Assembly: GCA_903931945.1 (NCBI GenBank)
Contig: CAIZEI010000116.1
Location: 1-52,848 of the forward strand
Length of the DNA: 52,848 nucleotides
From: an uncultured Hyphomicrobiales bacterium
GTDB lineage: Bacteria > Pseudomonadota > Alphaproteobacteria > Rhizobiales > Beijerinckiaceae
Direction of reading: 5' to 3'
Shown: piece by piece, positions 1 through 8,290 of the stretch
Numbering within the stretch: position 1 is the first letter of the stretch
Layout: each line of letters starts with the position of its first letter
Notes under the pieces: model-generated
The model's input: only the letters and a program-made list of their open reading frames with translations
What the model was told of the DNA's origin: nothing
The model's database searches: none
Position numbers and translations under genes: made by a program

Positions 1-713
1 GCCCTCAAAGCCAACTCTTGGACCTCTTGGTAAACATTTCGTTTAATTTCTGCCGGCAGGACGTGAATTGATCCGCCTTTCGAATACTTTGCGTCGTAAT
101 TGTACCAGCCGCCATCCGCCGCGCGGATATCGATCACATCAAGCGCGCGCTCGCCCATGACCGCGCAGGTCAGTTCGCGCCCGGCGACAAAGCTTTCGGC
201 AAGCAGGTTCTCGCCATAGGCCCAATCGGGCCGGGTCAATTCCTGCGGCGGATGGGCCTGGCCCTCGGGAATGATGAACACGCCGTAGGACGAGCCTTCC
301 GCGATGGGCTTGAGCACATAGGGCGGGGGCAGCGCATGGGCCCTGGCTGCATCCATCCGATTGACGATTTTTCCACGCGGCACAGGAATTCCCGCCGCCG
401 CCATGATCGTCTTTGCGCGGTCCTTGTTCATCGCCAGAGCCGAGGCCAGCACGCCCGAATGGGTGTAGGGAATGCGCAGCAGCTCCAGCACGCCCTGAAT
501 GGTTCCATCCTCGCCGGAGGGCCCATGCAGCGCATTGAAGGCGACGTCAGGTTTGAGGTCGTAGAGGACGCGGGCGACATCGCGGGTGACATCGATCGGG
601 GTGACGCGAAAGCCTTCCGCTTCCAGCGCCCGGGCGCAGGCGGCGCCGGAGCGGAGCGAAACCTCGCGTTCGCTGGAAAGTCCGCCCATCAGGACGGCGA
701 CGTGTTGGGGCAT
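1..713 (-). CDS. ddl: D-alanine--D-alanine ligase (3' end outside window)
   Basis: ATP-dependent ligation of two D-alanines in the cytoplasm for peptidoglycan precursors. The first 237 or so residues are present, starting MPQHVAVLMGG. The N-terminal glycine/serine loop GGLSSEREVS lies at about 10-19, the HGPSGEDG substrate loop at 63-70, and the ATP-grasp strand YVLKPIAEGSSYGV at about 132-144. The C-terminal part with the metal-binding Glu/Asn residues lies beyond base 1. The ATG at 713 gives the normal Ddl N-terminus. In Hyphomicrobiales ddl sits in the murC-murB-ddl-ftsQ cluster; only the ddl side is visible here. The assignment is secure; ddlA versus ddlB cannot be told. Confidence 0.95.
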   Translation of the reverse strand, partial: MPQHVAVLMGGLSSEREVSLRSGAACARALEAEGFRVTPIDVTRDVARVLYDLKPDVAFNALHGPSGEDGTIQGVLELLRIPYTHSGVLASALAMNKDRAKTIMAAAGIPVPRGKIVNRMDAARAHALPPPYVLKPIAEGSSYGVFIIPEGQAHPPQELTRPDWAYGENLLAESFVAGRELTCAVMGERALDVIDIRAADGGWYNYDAKYSKGGSIHVLPAEIKRNVYQEVQELALR

Positions 714-744
714 GGGGCGGTTCCTTGCTGGCGGGCGCTGCGGG

Positions 745-867
745 TCAAAGATCGGTGAAGGCCTCGTCATCCTCTTCGCTCGCCCATTGCGTGAAGGCGA
801 TGAAGGGATCTTCGATTTCGTCCATGTAAGCGAGGTCTTCCTCGTCTTCAGGCTCGCCGTTGTCCAT
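745..867 (-). CDS. Small acidic hypothetical protein (40 aa)
   Basis: A 40-codon ORF (ATG 867, TGA 745) ending 31 bases upstream of ddl on the same strand. The peptide starts MDNGEPEDEEDLAYMDEIED and is strikingly acidic: 16 of its 40 residues are Asp or Glu and it has no Lys or Arg. It has no membrane segment or Cys. Its position suggests cotranscription with ddl, and perhaps it is the short conserved ORF seen between murB and ddl in some related genomes (recollection, not checked). Acidic, Lys-free composition is not what a random GC-rich reading frame usually gives. The function is unknown. Confidence 0.5.
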   Translation of the reverse strand: MDNGEPEDEEDLAYMDEIEDPFIAFTQWASEEDDEAFTDL

Positions 868-963
868 TGTGTCACCCGTTGGCGGTCGCAGACCGAAATT
901 GATTCGGGGGATATCTCACCAGATTACGGCTAATTCTTTCGGAACTATGCACGAAACGGCAGC

Positions 964-1362
964 TCACGCAGCCCAATCCTCGCATCGCAACCCCGCGACG
1001 CGGGAAAATTCGCCGGTGTTGCTGGTGATGAGCGTCAGGCCCCGGCAGCGCGCCTGCCCGGCGATCAAGACATCGTAGGGGCCGATGGGCGTCCCCACCG
1101 TCGCCGGCATCGCCCGCACAAGGCCAGCAGACATAGCGTCCTCCTTGTCGAACGGCAGAACCTCGAACTGCAACGCATCGAGGCGCGTCAGATTGTAGTC
1201 CACCCGCGCGCTTTTATAGGCGCCGAAATAGAGTTCGTGGACAACGATGGACGACACTGCGATGTCTTGCGGGGCATGGCGGCGCACAGCGGCGGCCAAT
1301 GGCGAGGAGGAAGAATTGAGCAATCCGATCACAGCGTTCGTATCAAGCAAATAGATCATCAC
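964..1362 (-). CDS. vapC: VapC-type PIN-domain toxin
   Basis: Type II toxin, a presumed metal-dependent endoribonuclease of the PIN family acting on tRNA or rRNA. The protein is 132 aa, typical for VapC. The acidic residues expected to bind Mg are visible: Asp7 in LLDTNA, Glu43 in VVHELYFGAY and Asp97 in IGPYDVLIAGQA. The SNTGEF motif at about 114-119 is the usual C-terminal signature, with Asn where some relatives have Asp. The start overlaps the vapB stop by 4 bases (ATGA), so the two are translationally coupled. An intact, probably active toxin is inferred from the complete motif set. Confidence 0.9.
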   Translation of the reverse strand: MMIYLLDTNAVIGLLNSSSSPLAAAVRRHAPQDIAVSSIVVHELYFGAYKSARVDYNLTRLDALQFEVLPFDKEDAMSAGLVRAMPATVGTPIGPYDVLIAGQARCRGLTLITSNTGEFSRVAGLRCEDWAA

Positions 1363-1604
1363 CCGAATGCCTGATCGAGCTCCGGGCGTTCCTGCAGGGC
1401 CGGCTGCTCGCGCCCATCGGCCATGAAATCGTCCGACATGGTTCCGACGATAGCGTCAAGCCAGGCCCAGTCCAGGGGCAGGGGCTCAATTACGATCGAC
1501 GCGCCATGGCGGCGAATGCGCACCTCATGGGCGTCAATGCGGAAGGCCTTGGGCAGGCGCAGGGCCTGCGACCGGCCTGACCAAAAGAGCTTTGCCGTTT
1601 CCAT
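1359..1604 (-). CDS. vapB: VapB-type antitoxin (AbrB/SpoVT fold)
   Basis: 81 aa antitoxin preceding vapC. The N-terminus [19 protein letters not shown] is the classic swapped-hairpin DNA-binding start of VapB/MazE proteins. The C-terminal half (about 50-81) is the toxin-binding tail and contains [14 protein letters not shown] chose ATG 1604 rather than the TTG at 1616 because it begins the conserved motif and has GAGA six bases upstream. A perfect 11-base inverted repeat lies just upstream at 1617-1643 and is the likely autoregulatory operator. Confidence 0.88.
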   Translation of the reverse strand: METAKLFWSGRSQALRLPKAFRIDAHEVRIRRHGASIVIEPLPLDWAWLDAIVGTMSDDFMADGREQPALQERPELDQAFG

Positions 1605-1616
1605 ATGGAGTCTCAA

Positions 1617-1643
1617 ATGCTATATATTTTTAATATATAGCAT
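1617..1643. promoter_or_regulatory. Operator-like perfect inverted repeat upstream of vapBC
   Basis: ATGCTATATAT (1617-1627), a 5-base TTTTA spacer, then ATATATAGCAT (1633-1643): both 11-base arms match exactly. The element is almost pure A/T inside a GC-rich chromosome and ends 13 bases before the vapB ATG, where the -10 region and transcription start would be. VapB-family antitoxins are known to repress their own operons by binding such palindromes; use here is inferred. Confidence 0.75.
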
Positions 1644-1773
1644 ATTGCAGGCTACTTTCAAGGACGAATCCCGATTCGAGGGGTTGACCCGGCCCCCTCG
1701 CATAAGGCATATCCGCCCCAACTTACGTGGGCCCAGATGCGGTTCCGCGTGTTTCAGCCATTTGAGTATCCCG

Positions 1774-1899
1774 ATGAAAGTCCGCAACTCCCTGAAATCC
1801 TTGCGTACGCGCCACCGCGACAACCAGATCGTGCGCCGCAAGGGCCGCGTCTACATCATCAACAAGACGCAAAAACGCTTCAAAGCCCGTCAGGGCTGA
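1774..1899 (+). CDS. rpmJ: 50S ribosomal protein L36
   Basis: 41 aa basic protein starting [14 protein letters not shown] and ending KRFKARQG, the 41-residue alphaproteobacterial form of L36. It lacks the CxxC/CxxxH zinc ligands of the shorter form, so it is the zinc-free type. It stands alone, away from the spc operon, as usual for this type. A strong Rho-independent terminator follows 22 bases after the stop. The ATG at 1774 is the only start giving the conserved [10 protein letters not shown]. Confidence 0.95.
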   Translation: MKVRNSLKSLRTRHRDNQIVRRKGRVYIINKTQKRFKARQG

Positions 1900-1921
1900 G
1901 GTTTCCTGCTTTCCAATGCAT

Positions 1922-1949
1922 AAAACCCCGGCTTCCGCCGGGGTTTTTT
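1922..1949 (+). terminator. Rho-independent terminator of rpmJ
   Basis: Stem AAAACCCCGGC (1922-1932), loop TTCC, stem GCCGGGGTTTT (1937-1947), followed by further T. A perfect 11 bp stem with a T tract just after rpmJ. Confidence 0.92.
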
Positions 1950-2038
1950 CGTTGGCGGACAGATTCAGGGATGACGGATGTTGCGAACCGCCGCCCCGCG
2001 CCAAAGCGGCCAGGCGGCGGTCGGGCAGTGTGCAGCCC

Positions 2039-2518
2039 TCAAACCTGGGTCAGCATCTTTTCGACGCCGGATTCGGCTGTGCCCTGGGCCTCTTCAATGT
2101 TCAGGGTCTTCACCACGCCATCCTGCACCAGCATGGAATAGCGCTTGGAGCGCACGCCCATGCCACGTTCGGAGAGATCGAGCACAAGGCCGATCGCCTT
2201 GGCGAAGGCGGCGCTGCCATCGGCCAGAAACTCGACCTTGCCCGCGCTGTCGGTGGCGTCGCGCCAGGCGCCCATCACGAACACATCGTTGACAGAGGTG
2301 ACGGCGATGGAGTCGACGCCCTTGGCTTTCAGCGCCGCATTCTGGTCGCGATAACCGGGCAGGTGGTTCTTGTGACAGGTCGGCGTGAAAGCGCCTGGCA
2401 AGCCGAACAGCACGACTTTCTTGCCAGCAAAAATATCGTCCGTGGTTTTGGGCTTGGGGCCGTCCGCCGACATGACGGTGAAAGTGACATTGGGCAGCTT
2501 ATCGCCAACCTTGATCAT
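2039..2518 (-). CDS. Peroxiredoxin, Prx5 / AhpE-like redoxin family
   Basis: Reduces hydrogen peroxide and organic hydroperoxides in the cytoplasm, in this family normally with glutathione/glutaredoxin or thioredoxin as donor. The 159 aa length is typical of bacterial Prx5. The peroxidatic motif GAFTPTCHKNHLPG is at 42-55 with Cys48, and the Arg of the active site is probably in GVRSKRYSML (about 121-130). Cys48 is the only cysteine, so this is a 1-Cys mechanism needing an external thiol. No OxyR site or partner gene is evident nearby. Confidence 0.92.
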   Translation of the reverse strand: MIKVGDKLPNVTFTVMSADGPKPKTTDDIFAGKKVVLFGLPGAFTPTCHKNHLPGYRDQNAALKAKGVDSIAVTSVNDVFVMGAWRDATDSAGKVEFLADGSAAFAKAIGLVLDLSERGMGVRSKRYSMLVQDGVVKTLNIEEAQGTAESGVEKMLTQV

Positions 2519-2624
2519 GGTGCGCTCCTCGGGAAGGGTTCGGGAGGATATCCCGACAGTCTTCTATAGCGTTTTCAGGCGAAGAAAGAACCGGTTCGCG
2601 CCAAAAAAAAAAGCCATGCCGCAT

Positions 2625-3446
2625 TCAGGGGCGGACGCCGCCGCCCTCAAGTTGCGCGGACGTCTCAAAGGCGCGCGCGCCATCGAAAATCGTCAACCTC
2701 ACTGCAACAGTTGCAGGCGCGTCGTCCGGCTTTTGCTCGAGAATGAGATCGAAACCGCCATCGGCGGCGCGGTGTGTGCTGAAATACCACCCGTCCGGCG
2801 CTTCCGAAAAAACATCGCCCCCGGGGCCCGGAGGGGGATCGAGGACAAGGCGCCACGCGGGTTTCGCTGGTCCCGGCAAAGGAGCGATGCGCAGCGTCGG
2901 ACCGCCCGCTCCGACGGGCCGGGGCAGATCCGCTACGACCTGGGCAAGTCTTGCGGACTGCTCTGAATTCGCGACCTCTGGCGCCAGCCGAAGCTCGAAG
3001 TGAGCGGTTTCCGGGATGCAGATGCGCGCGCAGGCGGCATATTGCAGATCAACCGCCAGATCGACAGGCGATTTGGCTTCCGCCGGTTTCACATCGAGAG
3101 GCAGGATGACCGCGTCGAGATAGCCAAATATATCCTGACCGTCCTCAAGAATCCGTTTCGGCGCAGGATAGCGCAATTGCGCGAGGCCAAGATTTTTTGA
3201 CTGATCAAAACCGATGGCCGGCGGCGCGCCGGCGTCGCCGGGATTGCGCCAATAGGTGTGTGCGCCATTTTTCAGAACAATCTCGACGCCCGCCGAATAG
3301 ACCCCGTCCCGAAACCCGCCGGCGATCAGCCGCGCAGACGATAGCCTGCCTTCGCTCCAGGCGCTTGCCCCCAACGTTTGCGCGTCCGCCACAGAGCAGG
3401 AGAGAAGCGCCGGAAGGAACAGGGACGTCGATCGTTTCCAGGTCAT
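2625..3446 (-). CDS. Periplasmic DsbD N-terminal-domain-like protein
   Basis: 273 aa with a signal peptide (MTWKRSTSLFLPALL...VADA, cleavage near 22) followed by a domain resembling the immunoglobulin-like N-terminal domain of DsbD. The pair Cys139/Cys143 sits in YAACARICIPE, the signature of that domain (thiol exchange with periplasmic partners). The membrane and thioredoxin domains of full DsbD are absent, so a free periplasmic thiol relay or a cytochrome/copper-assembly role is inferred. I chose ATG 3446 because it starts the signal peptide; a longer frame reaches 3563 but has no signal-like N-terminus. Confidence 0.8.
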   Translation of the reverse strand: MTWKRSTSLFLPALLSCSVADAQTLGASAWSEGRLSSARLIAGGFRDGVYSAGVEIVLKNGAHTYWRNPGDAGAPPAIGFDQSKNLGLAQLRYPAPKRILEDGQDIFGYLDAVILPLDVKPAEAKSPVDLAVDLQYAACARICIPETAHFELRLAPEVANSEQSARLAQVVADLPRPVGAGGPTLRIAPLPGPAKPAWRLVLDPPPGPGGDVFSEAPDGWYFSTHRAADGGFDLILEQKPDDAPATVAVRLTIFDGARAFETSAQLEGGGVRP

Positions 3447-3614
3447 GGCTTTCGATACAACAACCGCGCGGCGGCTTCCATCAGTGGTTTGACGTTCCGC
3501 AATCGCGACGCACACAAGTGTGTGAAGGGTGGCGTCGTGATGAGACCGTTGGCGCGCTTGCACAACGCCTTTTCATCGGCCATGGTTCATATCTGAACGA
3601 GCAGGAGCGTATCC

Positions 3615-4499
3615 ATGGTCGCTGATCTCTGCGGAAAAACCCTTTTTATCACCGGCGCTTCGCGTGGCATTGGCCTTGCCATCGCCCTGCGCGCCGCGCG
3701 CGACGGCGCCAATATCGCGATTGCCGCCAAGACGGCCGAGCCCAATCCGAAATTGCCCGGCACAATCCATTCGGCAGCCGAAGAGATTGTGGCTGCCGGC
3801 GGCAGAGCCTTGCCGTTGATGGTCGATGTCCGCGAAGAAACGCAGGTGCGGGACGCGCTGGAGAAAACAGCAACCAGCTTTGGCGGCATCGATATCGTGG
3901 TTAACAACGCCAGCGCAATTTCATTAACCAACTCGCAATCGACTGACATGAAGCGCTTCGATCTCATGCACCAGATCAATGCGCGAGGAACCTTCATGGT
4001 GTCGAAATTTGCGGTCGCCTATCTGCAAAAGTCGACCAATCCGCATATTCTGATGCTATCGCCGCCCCTCGATCTGAAAGAGAAATGGTTTGCCGGCCAT
4101 ACCGCCTATTCCATGGCGAAATATGGCATGAGTCTTGTCGTGCTGGGGCTTGCGGGCGAATTGCGGAGCAAGGGAATTGCAGTCAATGCGCTCTGGCCGC
4201 GAACCACGATCGCAACCTCGGCGATCAGGAACCTGCTCGGCGGCGACGCCATCATGCGCGCCTCGCGCAAACCTGACATTCTGGCGGACGCCGCGCATAT
4301 GGTTTTTCTGCAAAACGCGCGGAGCCTGACCGGCCATTATCTCATCGACGATACATTCCTGTTTGAAAATGGCGTGCGGGACTTCGACCGTTACCGGGTC
4401 GATCCCGCCGTCGATCTTGCGCCTGACTTTTTCGTGCCCGACGATTCGCGCGCGCCGGTCAGCCTAGCAAGAATAGTCAGCGGTCCTGGAACGATTTGA
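3615..4499 (+). CDS. Short-chain dehydrogenase/reductase, HSDL2-like
   Basis: 294 aa NAD(P)-dependent oxidoreductase. The Rossmann motif TGASRGIG lies at 13-20, NNAS at 97-100, and the catalytic triad is probably Ser149-Tyr165-Lys169 (AYSMAK). The block AAKTAEPNPKLPGTIHSAAE at about 38-55 is characteristic of the HSDL2-like branch of SDRs, though the C-terminal sterol-carrier domain of HSDL2 is missing. The substrate is unknown, perhaps an acyl or steroid-like ketone/alcohol. Its 3' end overlaps the convergent gene at 4477-5064 by 23 bases. Confidence 0.88.
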   Translation: MVADLCGKTLFITGASRGIGLAIALRAARDGANIAIAAKTAEPNPKLPGTIHSAAEEIVAAGGRALPLMVDVREETQVRDALEKTATSFGGIDIVVNNASAISLTNSQSTDMKRFDLMHQINARGTFMVSKFAVAYLQKSTNPHILMLSPPLDLKEKWFAGHTAYSMAKYGMSLVVLGLAGELRSKGIAVNALWPRTTIATSAIRNLLGGDAIMRASRKPDILADAAHMVFLQNARSLTGHYLIDDTFLFENGVRDFDRYRVDPAVDLAPDFFVPDDSRAPVSLARIVSGPGTI

Positions 4500-5064
4500 C
4501 GTCGCGCAGCGCCTGAATGCGCACCGCCAACAAGCGGTCGGCGCGCAACTGTGCGCTTTCTTCCGCCTGCGCCGTCCCATGATCGACGAGCATGGTGATC
4601 CGTTCGAGCAATCCATACAGAGTGGCGCATGTCCGGCTGCAAAGCTGCGCCAGCGCGTCGGGGTCGGCCGTCATTTTCCGTCGCATCTGAATCCGGATGG
4701 CGGCGACAGAACCGGTTGCGCAGCGATCGAGGTCGGCAATCGCAGCCTCAAAATCGTCACGCAAACCGGGCGCCAGCGTTTCATAATGGTCCAGCGCGAC
4801 TGCGCGGCCTGGCAGGTTGGATTTTTCGAAATAGTCCCGGTAGGAGACGGGCCGCCAGGCGATCAAATCCTCAACCAGGTCAGGCATTACGGGCAATTGC
4901 TCGATGATCATCACGAGTTCGTTGAACACATTGAGATAATCGCTCGCCAGTCCGGACACCGGATTGATCAGCGCAGCCGCCCGCGTCTCGACCGATCCGT
5001 CGGCGGCGGCGACTTCCGCATCGATTTTCGCGGCGCTAGGGGGCATACATCCAATCCGGCTCAT
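4477..5064 (-). CDS. Hypothetical protein, helical
   Basis: 195 aa protein that I do not recognise. It is predicted mostly helical and soluble, with a conserved-looking core LNVFNELVMIIEQLPVMPDL (about 44-63), RPVSYRDYF and a C-terminal helix rich in Arg/Ala. There is no signal peptide, and the three Cys (6, 114, 142) form no motif. It converges with the SDR gene, overlapping 23 bases, and no partner lies close on its own strand. Strand bias and a clean reading frame support a real gene; function cannot be assigned. Confidence 0.6.
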   Translation of the reverse strand: MSRIGCMPPSAAKIDAEVAAADGSVETRAAALINPVSGLASDYLNVFNELVMIIEQLPVMPDLVEDLIAWRPVSYRDYFEKSNLPGRAVALDHYETLAPGLRDDFEAAIADLDRCATGSVAAIRIQMRRKMTADPDALAQLCSRTCATLYGLLERITMLVDHGTAQAEESAQLRADRLLAVRIQALRDVKSFQDR

Positions 5065-5162
5065 GGCGTCGCCAACAGTTACGGCATGATTGATAATAAA
5101 CAGTTTCCAGTCATAACGGTATTAAAAGCAAGAGCAATCGCAGAAAGGCATTGGCAACGACG

Positions 5163-5918
5163 ATGTGTGGACGTTACGCGATTACCTTGCCTCCAGACGC
5201 TGTACGCGCGTTTTTTCGGTATGTTGAGCGGCCCAATTTCCCTGCCCGCTATAATATTGCGCCAACGCAGCCCGTGCCCATCGTGCGAATGGAGCGCGAT
5301 GGCGAGGGACGCAACATCAGGCATTTCACGCTGGTGCGGTGGGGGTTTCTGCCAGGTTTCGTTAAGGATCCGAAAAAATTTCCGCTCGTCATTAACGCCC
5401 GCGCTGAAACGCTGGCGGAAAAACCATCGTTTCGCAACGCGTTCGCCCGGCGGCGCTGCATCTTCATCGCTGACGCCTTTTACGAATGGCGGCGCGAGGG
5501 ATCGGGCAAACGCAAGGGCGCGCCGCCGGCGCAGCCTTTCCTCATCCAGCGACAGGATGGGGGCCCTCTGGCGCTGGCGGGCCTCTGGGAGACATGGACA
5601 GGCCCGAATGGCGAGGAACTGGATACAGCCTGTATTGTCACGACGTCGGCCAATGGGGCCATGGCCGCGATCCATGACCGGATGCCGGTCATTCTGGAGC
5701 CCAACGCTTTCGATCGCTGGCTTGATTGCATGGACCACGATGAGCGCAGCGCGGGCGCTCTGCTGCGACCGACAGGCGACGATACGCTCGCATTCACGCC
5801 CATCGGCGCAGCAGTCAATCGCGTCAGAAACGATTCGGTCGATATCCAGGCGCCAGCCGGAGCCACCGAACGCCCGCAGGCCTCCAGGCCTCAGCGCAAG
5901 CCGGATTTATTTGGCTAA
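5163..5918 (+). CDS. SRAP/HMCES-family abasic-site protein (YedK-like)
   Basis: 251 aa SOS-response-associated peptidase that covalently captures abasic sites in single-stranded DNA through its N-terminal cysteine. After Met removal, Cys2 of MCGRYAI becomes the nucleophile, which is why ATG 5163 is chosen over the upstream ATG at 5151. Other active-site residues are visible: Asn78 in INARAET, Glu109 in FYEWRR and His171 in IHDRMPV, matching Asn75/Glu105/His160 of E. coli YedK. No alphaproteobacterial LexA box (GTTC-N7-GTTC) was seen upstream, so SOS control is not evident. Confidence 0.94.
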   Translation: MCGRYAITLPPDAVRAFFRYVERPNFPARYNIAPTQPVPIVRMERDGEGRNIRHFTLVRWGFLPGFVKDPKKFPLVINARAETLAEKPSFRNAFARRRCIFIADAFYEWRREGSGKRKGAPPAQPFLIQRQDGGPLALAGLWETWTGPNGEELDTACIVTTSANGAMAAIHDRMPVILEPNAFDRWLDCMDHDERSAGALLRPTGDDTLAFTPIGAAVNRVRNDSVDIQAPAGATERPQASRPQRKPDLFG

Positions 5919-5976
5919 ACGGCGTTTCGGAAAAGTGTTGCGCGGCTTTCCGCAAAAATCCTGCTGTTTTAAAGAC

Positions 5977-6020
5977 TCCAGGCAAGGATTCGTTGGCTGG
6001 CCAACCAATCCTTGCCTGGA
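5977..6020. terminator. Long 20-bp-arm hairpin between convergent genes
   Basis: Left arm 5977-5996, loop CTGG, right arm 6001-6020; 19 of 20 positions pair, with a single mismatch (C5991 opposite C6006). It lies between the ends of the SRAP gene and the convergent MarR gene, so it could terminate both transcripts, but neither side has a proper T tract. It may instead be an isolated palindromic repeat. Confidence 0.6.
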
Positions 6021-6028
6021 ATACAGCG

Positions 6029-6481
6029 CTAGTCTTCGCGCTCGGCCTGCCGTGCGCAATCGCGCACCGCAACGATCAACGTCTCAAACTGCCTGGCCTG
6101 CTCGGGCGCAAGCCGACCGATGGTCCGGGCGACATAATTGCGCTGGATTTCGACGCCGCGCTGGGCGAGTTTGCAACCTTCTTCAGTCAGGTAAATCGCG
6201 TGCGAACGACGATCTCCGGCAATGCTGCGACGCTCGACCAGTTTCGCCGCCTCCAGACGGTCGATCAATCCGGAAATATTGCCCTTTGTCACATACAGCC
6301 GCTCGGCGAGTTCTTGCTGGCTGACGCCCTCGCGCTCTGTCAGGGTCGCCAGGACATCGCATTGCGGCACCGAAAGGCCGACAGCCTTGAGACGATCGCC
6401 GACGGCAGCGCCAAGCCTTGCGTTCAGCCGCACGAGACGGAACCACACTCTTTCGGCTGTCACGGATTCATTTTGCGTCAT
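6029..6481 (-). CDS. MarR-family transcriptional regulator
   Basis: 150 aa winged-helix regulator. The recognition-helix/wing region includes LAERLYVTKGNISGLIDRL and ERRSIAGDRRSHAIYLT, the typical MarR DRR wing. The ATG at 6481 gives MTQNESVTAERVW, with a purine-rich GAGAGAAAAAAA leader. It is divergent from the acyl-CoA ligase at 6642 across 160 bases, an arrangement common for MarR repressors that sense CoA thioesters or aromatic acids. Control of that ligase is inferred, not shown. Confidence 0.92.
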   Translation of the reverse strand: MTQNESVTAERVWFRLVRLNARLGAAVGDRLKAVGLSVPQCDVLATLTEREGVSQQELAERLYVTKGNISGLIDRLEAAKLVERRSIAGDRRSHAIYLTEEGCKLAQRGVEIQRNYVARTIGRLAPEQARQFETLIVAVRDCARQAERED

Positions 6482-6641
6482 TTTTTTTCTCTCGATCCGG
6501 TTCTTGTTGTACGGGCGCGCATATCTGTGCGCAAGCGCAAGGGGTTGACGCAATTGTCATTTGTCCATGTTCCTGCAATCGCCTGGCGGCGATATACTGG
6601 CCAATCGTTTTAGCTTGAACCAGGCTATTTAGGGGGGAAGC

Positions 6642-8270
6642 ATGCAGGGATTGATGCAGGACTGGCCGCTGCTGATCCACCGGATCATCGATCACGCAGG
6701 CATACAATTTCCGGGACGCGAGGTCGTTTCGCGCTCCATTGAAGGCCCGACCCATCGGACCGACTATGGGGCCATCCGCGCGCGTTCGCTGCAGGTCGCC
6801 CAAAGGCTTGGGCGGCAAGGCGTTCGCGCCGGCGACAGGGTTGCGACGCTCGCCTGGAACACCTGGAGGCACCTTGAATCCTGGTACGGGATCACGGGCC
6901 TTGGCGCCATCTATCACACGGTCAATCCCAGATTGTTTCCAGAACAGATTGTCTGGATCATTAACCATGCCGAAGATCGTATCGTGATGACCGATCTGAC
7001 GTTCGTGCCTCTGCTGGAGTCGATTGCCGACAGGCTGCCAGGCGTTGAGCGCTATATTGTCTTCACCGACGCTGCGCATATGCCGGCGACAAGCCTCAAA
7101 AACGCGGTTGCCTACGAGGACTGGCTGCAAGAGGCCGATGGCGATTTCCGCTGGGTGGAGCTGGATGAAAAATCGGCAGCCGGACTTTGCTACACGTCCG
7201 GCACAACCGGCCATCCGAAGGGCGTGCTCTATTCGCATCGCTCGAATGTGCTGCATTCCATGTCGCTCGCCAATCCCGATTGTCTGGGGCTTTCCTCAAG
7301 ATCGGTTGTGTTGCCGGTCGTTCCGCTGTTCCACGCCAATTCATGGTCGCTGGCGTTTTCCTGCCCGATGTATGGCGCAAAACTGGTGATGCCGGGGATG
7401 CGTCTGGACGGCGCTTCCATTTTCGAACTGATGGAGAGCGAGGCAGTGACCATGGCGGCCGGCGTGCCGACAGTCTGGCTGATGCTGCTCCAGCATCTCC
7501 AGAAAGAGGGTCGGCGCCTCTCCACGCTCAAGCGGATGCTGGTGGGCGGCTCAGCCTGCCCTCGCGCGATGATCGAAGCGTTTGAGCACGATTACGGGAT
7601 CGAGGTTGTCCATGCCTGGGGCATGACAGAAATGAGCCCGATTGGTTCATGCGGTTCGATCAAGGCGCAATTGTCGCATGTGGAGGGCAACGCCCTGATC
7701 GATCTGAAGGCGAAACAGGGATTCGCCTTTTTTGGCGTCGAGATGAAAATCACCGATGACGCAGGCAAGTCCCTGCCCTGGGATGGCAAAACGTTCGGGC
7801 GTCTGAAAGTCTCCGGATTCGCCGTGACCAGGGGATATTACGGCATCGATGATGCGGGACTGCTGGACGCGGACGGCTTTTTTGACACCGGCGATGTCGC
7901 AACCATCGACCAGGATGGCTATATGCAGATCACGGACCGCTCGAAAGATGTCATCAAATCGGGCGGCGAATGGATTTCCTCGATCGAACTGGAAAACCTT
8001 GCGGTGGCGCATCCCGATGTGCACGAGGCGGCTGTGATTGGCGTCGCGCATCCGCGCTGGGACGAACGCCCGCTGCTGATCGTTGTCCCGAAAGAAGGCC
8101 GCACCGTCGATGCGGCCACGGTGCTGGCCTTCATGCAGGACAGAATCGCCAAATGGTGGATGCCGGACGATGTGCAAGTGGTGGACGAAATTCCCCACAC
8201 AGCCACCGGCAAGATCAACAAGCTGAAATTGCGCGAAATATTCGGCGCCTACCGGTTCCCGGGGACGTGA
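6642..8270 (+). CDS. Fatty-acyl-CoA synthetase (AMP-forming ligase)
   Basis: 542 aa ANL-superfamily enzyme activating a carboxylic acid to its CoA thioester via an acyl-adenylate. The P-loop YTSGTTGHPKG is at 184-194, the adenylate-binding HAWGMTEMSP follows near 325-334, and SKDVIKSGGEWIS marks the hinge. The C-terminal catalytic Lys lies in TATGKINKLKLR. The sequence resembles the medium/long-chain (AlkK-like) branch. RBS GGGGGAAGC precedes ATG 6642. A divergent MarR regulator probably controls it. The substrate is not determined. Confidence 0.93.
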   Translation: MQGLMQDWPLLIHRIIDHAGIQFPGREVVSRSIEGPTHRTDYGAIRARSLQVAQRLGRQGVRAGDRVATLAWNTWRHLESWYGITGLGAIYHTVNPRLFPEQIVWIINHAEDRIVMTDLTFVPLLESIADRLPGVERYIVFTDAAHMPATSLKNAVAYEDWLQEADGDFRWVELDEKSAAGLCYTSGTTGHPKGVLYSHRSNVLHSMSLANPDCLGLSSRSVVLPVVPLFHANSWSLAFSCPMYGAKLVMPGMRLDGASIFELMESEAVTMAAGVPTVWLMLLQHLQKEGRRLSTLKRMLVGGSACPRAMIEAFEHDYGIEVVHAWGMTEMSPIGSCGSIKAQLSHVEGNALIDLKAKQGFAFFGVEMKITDDAGKSLPWDGKTFGRLKVSGFAVTRGYYGIDDAGLLDADGFFDTGDVATIDQDGYMQITDRSKDVIKSGGEWISSIELENLAVAHPDVHEAAVIGVAHPRWDERPLLIVVPKEGRTVDAATVLAFMQDRIAKWWMPDDVQVVDEIPHTATGKINKLKLREIFGAYRFPGT

Positions 8271-8290
8271 GCGCAGCGGCGACAGTGTGT

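Noticed and set aside
2588-2612. GAACCGGTTC palindrome and a run of ten A between the two minus-strand genes.
   Set aside because: The palindrome is short and the T run on the minus strand is not preceded by a clear stem, so neither a terminator nor an operator can be supported.
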